A stretch of DNA of 64,000 nucleotides from the NCBI GenBank assembly GCA_948567375.1, contig OX419759.1, positions 51,674,593 to 51,738,592 on the forward strand. Direction: 5' to 3'. Of this stretch, positions 55,365-64,000 are shown piece after piece. The stretch is from Lunularia cruciata. Its lineage: Eukaryota; Streptophyta; Marchantiopsida; Lunulariales; Lunulariaceae. A program made the position numbers and the translations under genes. The notes beneath the pieces are model-generated. The model did not search any database. It worked only from the letters and a program-made list of their open reading frames with translations, and was not told where the DNA came from. Numbering within the stretch: the first letter of the stretch is position 1; the number at the start of each line of letters is the position of its first letter.

Positions 55365-56108
55365 TGACACTTTGGATCTGCGACTTTGGAAGTAGTAGTT
55401 GAAGCGGTTTAGGTAGCTTAGATCACTATTGAATGTTCATTCTATTCAAAGGAAGCATTTATAGTCTTATGTTTCAATATTATAATTTCAAAGTTGAGTA
55501 AAGTGAAGTGATGCAACTCAATGCTTGATATTTTAATTTAATTTTGAGTATCAATCCTTGTATGTGTGTTTATGAGTGCTTGGAAGTTCTAATTGCAATT
55601 TGAGTGTGTTAAATGTTGGATTCTATAGCTCTAATTTCCATTTTTTGTGTTTGATCTTGAGCAAGTAGCAATCAAAGCAATGCCTTGATGAATTTGTGAG
55701 GAAGTGTAGTGTTGGTAGTATCTTGCAATTGTGATTGCAATGTTGGATTGATGCAAAGCAACTTTGATTGAGGAAGTTGTGCCTTCAGTGGAGGTAGAAC
55801 ACAATTCCAAGGCAAAGTCACTTTGTTGTGAAGTAGCCTTCTTTGTAAGAACTGAATCATCACATTCAATATTAATTTAGAAAGGATTTGAAGAATTGTG
55901 AAGTATTGTTAATTTGTGACAAGATTGCAAGTTGATCACTTGTTACTCTCTTTTGGGTGTGGTTTCTACCCAAGAGGCTAAAGACACAACCAAGAAGAAT
56001 TGTTTGTTATGGTTTACTTTGTATTTGACTATTTTTGACTTGTATTTATGTGAGAACAAAAAAATAATTATTGATTATTGCAAAAGTGATACTTGCTGGG
56101 TTGTCACA
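55365..56108 (+). repeat. 3' LTR of family C copy 3
   Basis: Begins TGACAC after a purine tract (GATATGAAGAAGTAGAG) and ends GGGTTGTCACA at 56108. It is collinear with the minus-strand LTR at 7309-8021, including AGGAAGTTGTGCCTTCAGTG near 55780 and CTCTTTTGGGTG near 55948. The sequence after 56108 is unrelated, with no PBS, which marks the true LTR end. Confidence 0.75.
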
Positions 56109-59100
56109 TTGAGTGCTAAGATGTCTGATACATCATAAGTCAGAATGAATCAAGATTAGACTTTCAACTTATTTAAGAGGAAACATCATATTGGACATAA
56201 AATTGGTTTTATATTGTATACATGAAAAATATTCTTGTTTATAAGATGTAGTGAGCATCAATGCAACAATCACATGCAAGAGAGAATTTTGTCCTACATT
56301 TTTTGTGGTGATGATGAATTTTTCTTCTAGGTTTCTTGAGGTGATGATGAATATGGGAGTACATGGTCTATGCCATCTAAAACTATAACAATACATGACT
56401 CTTAGTTAGCATAAAATTTCCTTGATTCTTAGCCAGCTTTTTTCTACCAACAAACCATATGATTTAAAGATATACCTTAGCTAAATCAGCCATTTGGATT
56501 TCCTTCTTGATTAATAACAACTCCACCAAAGAAACTGTTTATTTAAGTTTTTTTGGAAAATAAAAAATAAAATTGAGATAATAATTACTTCATAATATCC
56601 TAATTATAGTCCTTCATTTATTACAATTTTGCAAATATTCATCTATTAATTTTAAGGAGCTCCCAAAAAAAAGCACTCTCAATTTACTTTGATAAGAAAA
56701 TAATTTTAAAACTCATTAATATTTTCTTAGTAATTAATAAAATCTAGTTGAAAACCTAATTAAGATAATAGATCATCCATAGTAGCATCTTAGTGGGGTT
56801 TTTTTTTCTTTATTCTTTGTACTAGCTCTAAATTCGAAGTGGAGAAAGATAATTGTATGAAGATTATACTTATTCCAAAGCAACTTAAGAAAAAGGAATT
56901 AGGGAGTTATTTAATCATATTTTATGAGAAAAAGAGTGAAATTATGTCAACTGATCAATATAATTTAGTAGTGCTAAATTTGTTATGATCGAGAGTAACT
57001 CTCAAGTAGCACTTAAGGCCATTGATTTCTCTTGATCATGCTCATGTTATTGTTCTAAATGCTATATCAAAGTAGACCTCAAAGTCTACTAAATAAAAAT
57101 AGATTGAAGAGATATAGCGTATAGAATAGTACTATATTATTATGCTCATTTTTATATCAATCATAAGATCCAAAGAATTTTAACCAAATTTACGAGAAGA
57201 TCATGCAAACTTATCTACAATTGGCATTACATTTCTATACATGGATGGCCATATATTTAGTGAGGCATGGGATGAGTTTGTGTAAAAATAGAAAGGTTTA
57301 CCAAAGCAATTTATTCTAAATTTTTCATTTAAGTTACTAGAGACTTTTAGACAATACTTAAGAATATACATGAAGTTTTATAAGGTATCTAAGAAACTTT
57401 ATGTGGATTGAGAAACTAAACTTTGCTAATAAAGAGACCTATATCTACCTCATGTACAAATAATATGACCTTTATCCATCTTCAACATTTAAATTTTTTT
57501 CAATTCAATATTTTTTTTATGTACTCTCTTTTATCTTTCATGTTTATTCTCTTGGGTTTGGGTCTTTAATATTATTTTTAGAGTACAAATAGAATAGATA
57601 GAGTTTATGGTCCATTAAGCAACCACTTCCATATTGGAACTTTGTATTTGTGAGATGTGGATTGCTTTTATCAACTCATATTTTACTATTGTTGTTAAAA
57701 TTTTTAAATACCATCCTCATACAATACAAATACTCATACAAATCAAACCTTTTTTTTAAGTTTGCACTTATTGCCAAAGATAAATATAATATTTTATATT
57801 TTGACTCAAAATTTGATTTCTTTCTTCTTTGATAATATTAGCATTATTATGATTCAAGCAATAAATTATCAAAATGAGTATCTCATTTGAGCCTAAGGAA
57901 TTCACACTCAACCACAACAAGTAGAAAGAGTAGGTTTCAAAGAAGAAGAAAAATGTAGCACTTACTTTCTCAAGTAAGATTTGATTAGAAGACAATTATC
58001 TAAAAGTGATGCTTGATAGAGTAGTTAGAGTAGTTTGTACTATAGTTGACACTAATGGGATGAGGGATGGAACTTGGACTCAATTTTGGTCTATTTTGAG
58101 TCATATACCAATAGCATTTGGAGAAAGATGTAGGTAATCAAAGAGCATTGAGAGCAAGGTAGTGTGATGTATAAAAATTAAATTCCAATTTCCTATTTTG
58201 GATTGCTTAATTTCCTATGAGATTCAAACATATTATATAGAGAATTATTATTTATAAAATTGCTTATGGCTTGAGAAATACCATATTTCTTCACATACTT
58301 TTGCTAAATGTGCAAATAGAACCAAAGCCATGATAGTGATATTCTACCTGAGTGTGGTCAAGAAGAAACTTATTAATGGAAAGTTTACTCTAGAGATCAT
58401 GACACCATACACCATTATTTCCCTATATTCTCTTATATATATATATATATATATATAAAACCAAAATCATAAACAGCATTATTCAAATATGCAAGATAGA
58501 AGAGAAGATCAAGAACTGAAATGCAAGTACTTTGATGTAAAAGAGAACCAAAGTTCTTATTATTTATATTGGAGATAAGTAAAAGCTTGCTTCTTAAAGA
58601 AGTTTAGCGTTAACTTCGTGGTCAAGTTACTTAATCTCTAGGATGGTTCCTCATTGGCTTATTGCCAAACGCTGTAAGAAGGTTCACAAGTACTTTACTA
58701 AACTAATCTCTCTTTAGTAAGGTACTCTTATATGGGTACTTCTACATATTTCTAAATGAAAATTTTCCATTTAATTTGAAATGTATTTTAAAACTAATGG
58801 GATAAATGGCATACTATTTTTTCTATAAAGTTTGCTTTTAATATTAGTTGTATATTTTCCAAACCTTTTGGGCTCTAGGGTATTTTAAGAGCTTTCATTG
58901 GACTATATAACAAAAAAATATTTGAATAATATGGTCATTTATTCTACCATTTGTGGAATGAAAACTCACCATCAACATTTCATACTCTGAAAACTATCTT
59001 GCACCAGAAATACATGTCAATATGAATAACACTGTTAGCTCAACTCTCCATATCTTTTAGCCTAGGTGTTCCTATTAAGCTATATTTTAGATTTATAGGT

Positions 59101-61740
59101 GGATTACTTTGACATGCTAATGATTCAATATAAGATCTTAATAATATTTTGGGATATTAGTTTTAATTTTTATAATCCATAGTCTTCAATTTTGTGAACC
59201 ATGCAACCTGAAGGCCTTAATGAGTATAAATTCTAGTTAAGACTTAAAATATTGTATTGGATGTAGTCATAACCAATTCACTAAAATCATGACTAAGTTA
59301 TAGTTATTTACAAGCCTAATTATTGTTATATTAGAATCCTATATTCTAAAATATATAATGGCTAAATTTTAGTTTAATCATAAATTTTTAATAAATGATA
59401 ATAAGGATTCATAAGTATTAGTATTGAATCTTTGTATTCTTCATCAAGATAAAAAGGATGAATTTGATCTAATAAGATTAAGCTATTCAAATTCTATTAG
59501 CTTAACTATGTTTGTGATCTTAGGAAATAAAGGAAAGTTAAGGTTAGTAGCTCTAATTAAATTTCAATGATTTTATTTCATTTTAGATTAATAGAAGATT
59601 ATATATTCAGAGCACCGAAGAAGCACCACTTATTTTTTCATTCACCGCAGTCGGTAAACTCTTTGGCTTTTTATTCCAAATCACAATCCATTGGGTATCA
59701 ATTCTTCTGTAGATAAAATAGCTTTTTATCCCTATATTTCCATATAGAACCATCCAAAATATAATATATAGTAATTAATTGAAAGTACATATTAATCAAT
59801 TGCTTAGAGATTTTATACCAACTATTCTAGTAAATATATAAGAGGAGGTTAGAATAAGAGTATCATTTGCTCCTTAGTGACACTAGAGCATGATTGAGGA
59901 GAATTGTTTTATATTATCAATATTAAGTTTAAAATTATGAGATTTTTTTGGATTTTAGATTATCTTTATTATTATGGTATATTTAAGAGGAAACTTTGAT
60001 TCCAGAAAAAATTTATGTGAATTTTGATAGAGCTAATCTATATTGACAGTGGTGTGTATTACCTTGGTTGAATTTTTGGGAGGACATTTGATCTAAAAGT
60101 GGATATTGGGAAGTAGAACAACACCCCTATACATAGAGGAATATATGAATAATATTTTTTGGAGTTATTTATCTCAATATTTCCATTTTCTAAATGCTCC
60201 TCTTTTTGCATAATTTAACATTAGAATTGTTAATAAAGGTATGCCTTAAGTAACTTAAGAGAGAGTTCTTACTAAAAACTTTATTTGTATTTCTTGATAC
60301 TAGATACAAATTTTATATTAGTATCAAGTTTGAGATTAAATCTTAAGATAGATCTTACTTAGACTAGGAGAATATTTAATCCATTAACACATATCCTAGC
60401 CTCCACTTCATGTTCCTAAGATTAACTTCCTATGGTTAATGTAGGTGTGCTTGGATTCTTAAGTTATATGAAATATCCCAATTATTGTAAATTTCCAAAT
60501 ATATCCTTCTTTGGCTAGTATATCTTAATCAAATTTCTGATGGAAAGGTTCTTAGTGAGACTAAGCCAAAATAAGACTTGCTGAAAAGTTCCACACAAGT
60601 GCTTTCTAATGTTATATAATTTGTATTAGTAATACATTGACTCACGGACTATTATTCAAAATACATTCAGTCCTCCTCAACATCTCATTTCTATGTTGTC
60701 TTGCATATGAATATGAAGCGTTAGTACTTTCTTTTGTCTATTATTATTTTGTATATAGTTTATATTTAATTTTGTATCATTTAAATCATCTAAATATGGT
60801 AGAGTTTTATTCGAGCATTACTACCACATTCTCTTAGTTTCTAGTTATTAAATTATTTGGTAATATTTATTATCCTTCTAAAATATTGGACTATTTTACT
60901 TACTCTGATAAATCATTGAATACATAAGTTTTTTGAATTTGTTAAAAATATTTTCATGAAAATATTTAAAACCAATCCATATCGAATTGAATAATCTAGT
61001 GGTTTTTTCAATCAAGTTTGCATTTAGATTTACTGTCCCATATTTCTTTCAATTCATAGAACCAATACATTACTATATGAAGGTCATCTAAGTATCCCAT
61101 TAACACTTTGTATGAGTAATGTGAAACTATTTATCATTGGCATACTTAAGAAGAGAAAAGACTACCATGTTGAAAAAATGAAGGATGGTCTTATAATTTT
61201 GGTGTATTACAATTCTTATTTTATTTGAAATATTTAAATTTATATTACTAAATTTAAATTTATCAAAAATAAAATAAAATAAAATAGATTAACATGAATA
61301 AAAAAAAATCTATTTAAATTTACTAAATATTTTCAACAAATTTTAAATTGAGATAAGAACATATACGTTCTTGATCTAATTTAGAGAAATGAGTTAGATT
61401 TAAATCTCAATGAGATATAGAATCTTAAATTGTATTAGTTTTTATATAATATTGCTGACCTGAGATGAACACTTTATTTTTAATTGCCAAATAGAATTTT
61501 ATATATACTCAAAATCATTTATAAAATAAATAATCAATGTCTGAAAAAATAAATTTTTTTATTTCTTGTTTAACAGAAACTAATTAAGGTCATATTTATC
61601 ATCTAATATTTTATTATTTCAAAAAAATAAAATTTACAAAATTATTAATCAACAAATAACATTCCTAAAATAAACTGCACTTATGATATTGGAATTTATG
61701 CCCTATCTTGCATGTAATCTAATTTTACAATTACTTTCTT
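56109..61740. other. AT-rich intergenic DNA, no gene seen
   Basis: Reading frames are short and lack known motifs. The base composition is clearly more AT-rich than the retroelement part, with many homopolymer A and T runs. An (AT)n microsatellite of about 12 units lies at 58434-58457. No element similar to those at 1-56108 was recognised. Confidence 0.6.
58434..58457. repeat. (AT)n microsatellite
   Basis: An uninterrupted alternating TA run of about 12 dinucleotides. Confidence 0.95.
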
Positions 61741-61875
61741 CCCGCAGCTGCAAATGCTAATCATAAATTTGGGTTTTGGCTCTTCCCATCCGTTGTGGTT
61801 TCTGCGCGGTAACTTTTTCTCCATTTTGGGGAAACGTTTTTAGTGTGCGCCACGGCCTAGCGCGTTTGGATCAGC
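61741..61875. other. CpG-rich island in AT-rich surroundings
   Basis: About 130 bp contain many intact CpG sites (CCCGCAGC, TGCGCGGTAAC, TGCGCCACGG, TAGCGCGTTTGG), while the flanks are nearly pure AT. No ORF crosses it. A TATATTTAAAG word follows at about 61876-61887. It may be a remnant of a promoter or of an inserted sequence. The identity is unknown. Confidence 0.4.
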
Positions 61876-63719
61876 TATATTTAAAGATTTACATTGGCAT
61901 AACTCAAATTTAAAGAATGAAACCTGAAAGGAGATATAATATTTTAAAATATTATTTATATGATAATAAATTCCTTACAATGTAAATTATTGCTACAGTT
62001 CTTGAAAACAAATTTTAAATTATATTTTTATTAAAAATAATTAAATAATTCTATAGTGACTATCTCTAATACTTATTATTTTATGGATGCTTCTAATCTT
62101 TTTGACAGTATAGACTATGAAAAAAAAAATTCAGAGTAATTAATACTTAAAATATTTTTTTTGATTAAAAATAAAAACTAAATTTATAGAAGAAAAGAGA
62201 TATAATTAGAACATATTTAAGTTAAAAGTGAAGTACAGTGATGTTATTTTACTATATTAATAATTTATTAAAAATTAATAGAATCAAATTTCTCTTAACT
62301 CATCCTAAAGTTTATTACTTAGTTTTAGTAGAGTATTCTTCATAACACATAATAGATGATAGTAGTTATTTAAAAAATTATCCTAAAATATTCCTTATGT
62401 AAAAGAAATAAAACATATAATACTATATATTATATTTACATATACATCAATCCAAACTTGGTTAGTATGGATGAAATTATGAACAATAGAATATAAAAAC
62501 ACTATATATTCATTAATAGCGTGTAATTCACCTTCCATGCATTCTGCCCTCAGGATTTAGTACTACTAGTGCTGCATATCATGTACATATTGTTTATCGA
62601 ATCAGTTGCACTTCATGAGTTCCTGATAACCCGTTCCCAAACCTGCTTCTGTTCTTGTATACCTCTCTCTCTCTCTATATATATATATATATTCACTAAT
62701 CTTATATCAAGGCACAAATTGTGTAGATGGTACTATAGAAATGCATACTGTATTCTATGAATTTGACATCGTATATTATTTAGAAAGATTGAATATTCAA
62801 GAATAAACACACTAATTTTGACAAATGCTAGCTAGGATTTAATACTGGTATACAATGATCAGTCAAAACAAGAATTCTTTTCCCCGCTTAGCTTTTTATT
62901 CATTTTCTATAATTCTACGGTGAATTTGAAACAATATTGTGAGATTATAAAATGAGTTAAAAACAAGAATCCTTTCTTTCCTTTTTACTTGGTGTGTAGG
63001 ATTGGAAAATAATACGTAAACCTAACACCCTTTCTGGATTAAAATTGAATATACTTTAGACTCCAAATTAAATTTTTTTCTCTCACTTATATAGCTTTTA
63101 TATTCTTTTTCGGTTCTTACTATATTTACCAAAATAATTTATAACATATATTTTAAATATTATAATAAATGAAAAATAACAATTTAACTCAGTACGTTCT
63201 GGGATGAAAAAGATAATACGTTTATACTCGGTTCGGATGAGAATTACCGTAAGCACCCATATTGAATCCTTGGTGGTTTAAATAGTGAGAAGTCACCGTC
63301 AATAGTCGTTAAAAATAATGTCGTGAATTAAAGAATATTTAATCTGAAAAGCGAGCAAGGCAATAGAAATTATGTAGTTAATTTAAACTCTAAACAAATA
63401 GTGCAGTTCATTTAGTTGACGAGTAAGGCAATACCAATCCGATGCAGTGAGGATGGAGAGAGTTCTTAATTCCAATTGTACAATAAAAACATCTAAGTAG
63501 ATTATGATAGAAAATTTCCTATATATATTTGTTATCATTTCTACTTAAAGTAAAATTTCTACTATATTGGGTAGAATTATATCTAAACATGTGTATAATC
63601 AAAGGGACTATTCTAATAGACGTCAAGAACCCTTGAGAACTCTACTTGTAGATTTTGCTAATAGTGATTAAGAGTTAGCAATGTATTAGAATCGAAGTTT
63701 ATAATTTTCCTTGTCATGC
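61876..63719. other. AT-rich intergenic DNA, no gene seen
   Basis: Only short frames. A compound (CT)n(AT)n microsatellite lies at 62662-62691. CpG sites become more frequent from 63200 on (CTCGGTTCGG, CACCGTCAATAGTCG). Confidence 0.55.
62662..62691. repeat. (CT)n(AT)n compound microsatellite
   Basis: About seven CT units run directly into about seven to eight AT units. Confidence 0.9.
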
Positions 63720-63755
63720 CGCTACCCTAATTAACTAACTGATTAATATTACTTA

Positions 63756-63791
63756 TAATCCGATGGCTTTGATTAATCCGGTGGCTTTGAT
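63756..63791. repeat. 18-bp tandem duplication
   Basis: TAATCCGATGGCTTTGAT is followed directly by TAATCCGGTGGCTTTGAT (one difference), at the left edge of the CpG-rich terminal segment. Confidence 0.9.
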
Positions 63792-64000
63792 GCATCGGGA
63801 AGGGGCCCTTGGATCTCCTCTTACTAGGTAACGACCAGGTACCCTGCGGTGACCGGCGTAGCCTGAAGATGGTAGGGACCAACTGCGAATCGAGTTGACC
63901 CTCCATCACGACTGGCTCATTCCTGCTGCACGCTCCTTTCAGGTCTTCCTTCACTTGTAAACATACCTAAGCGTTCTCAGCTGCGCACCGGACGAAATCG
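63780..64000. other. CpG-rich terminal segment, possible edge of a gene or unknown repeat
   Basis: Base composition changes sharply to about half G+C with many intact CpGs (GCGGTGACCGGCG, GCGAATCGAG, GCGCACCGGACG). A 75-codon minus-strand frame (63954-63727) covers most of it but has no recognisable domain, and its end is repetitive because of the 18-bp duplication. The window ends before the segment can be identified. Confidence 0.4.

Larger units (their letters stand above)
52490..56108 (+). mobile_element. Family C element, 3' part (copy 3)
   Basis: Leader-like sequence at 52490-52800 matches 5840-6000 (minus) base for base in many stretches, including AACCAA-x-CAAGAAGGTACA. ORF2 and a 744-bp LTR follow. 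Gag and the 5' LTR are absent, replaced by the copia remnant upstream. Confidence 0.75.

Noticed and set aside
56109..61740. Short frames of 60-76 codons as small genes
   Set aside because: They are AT-driven chance frames, rich in Phe/Leu/Ile/Asn/Tyr, without homology, signal or neighbour support.
63727..63954. 75-codon minus-strand frame as a possible gene exon
   Set aside because: No recognisable domain. The C-terminal part is created by the 18-bp tandem duplication, and neither clear splice sites nor continuation can be seen within the window.
1..64000. tRNA or rRNA genes, CRISPR arrays, bacterial or phage features
   Set aside because: Nothing resembling tRNA cloverleaf A/B boxes, rRNA or spaced short repeats was recognised. 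All repeats seen are explained by LTR elements or simple sequence, and the context is plant nuclear.

Overview
This window is a stretch of plant nuclear genome made almost entirely of nested LTR retrotransposons. The evidence is plant-type Ty3/gypsy polyproteins (chromodomain and Athila/Tat-like), tRNA-Asp-type primer binding sites, a Ty1/copia remnant, high AT content and no recognisable host gene. The density and age range of the insertions suit a seed plant with a large genome, perhaps a gymnosperm. The species itself is inference.

Layout. 1-~4240: decayed chromodomain Ty3/gypsy element (+) with a heat-shock-element-like LTR. ~4245-10910: two tandem units (-) of 'family C', a pol-less LTR element carrying gag plus a long second ORF that ends in a coiled coil. 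The two units share one LTR (7309-8021). 10911-11864: no gene seen. 11865-26936: 'family A' (Athila/Tat-like, -), where an old full-length copy (12833-26936) sits against a fragment of another A copy. The old copy is itself interrupted by a solo LTR of 'family B' (16167-16916) and by a 5.6-kb chromovirus of family B (+, 18724-24370). 26937-31030: a divergent family C relative (+) interrupted by an A LTR. 31031-51690: an old Ty3/gypsy element E (-), probably bounded by repeat D. It is split by A LTRs (32478-33164 and 48277-48963), a B solo LTR (45316-46066) and a very young, apparently complete A element (37192-45023). 51735-~52430: 3' end of a Ty1/copia element. ~52490-56108: another family C copy (+) ending in its 3' LTR. 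56109-64000: AT-rich DNA with microsatellites and no convincing gene, but with CpG-rich patches at 61741-61875 and from about 63780 to the end.

How the parts work together. The young A element has everything expected for autonomy: LTRs differing at one base, a PBS, a PPT and a 1608-codon gag-protease-RT-RNase H-integrase ORF. It also has a separate zinc-knuckle ORF upstream of gag. Family C elements have LTRs, a PBS of the same tRNA-Asp type and a gag, but no polymerase, so they would need enzymes supplied in trans. An A-like (tRNA-Asp-primed) element is a plausible helper, but that is inference. Most remaining coding DNA is decayed, largely by changes compatible with C-to-T/G-to-A transitions, as expected for methylated plant transposons.
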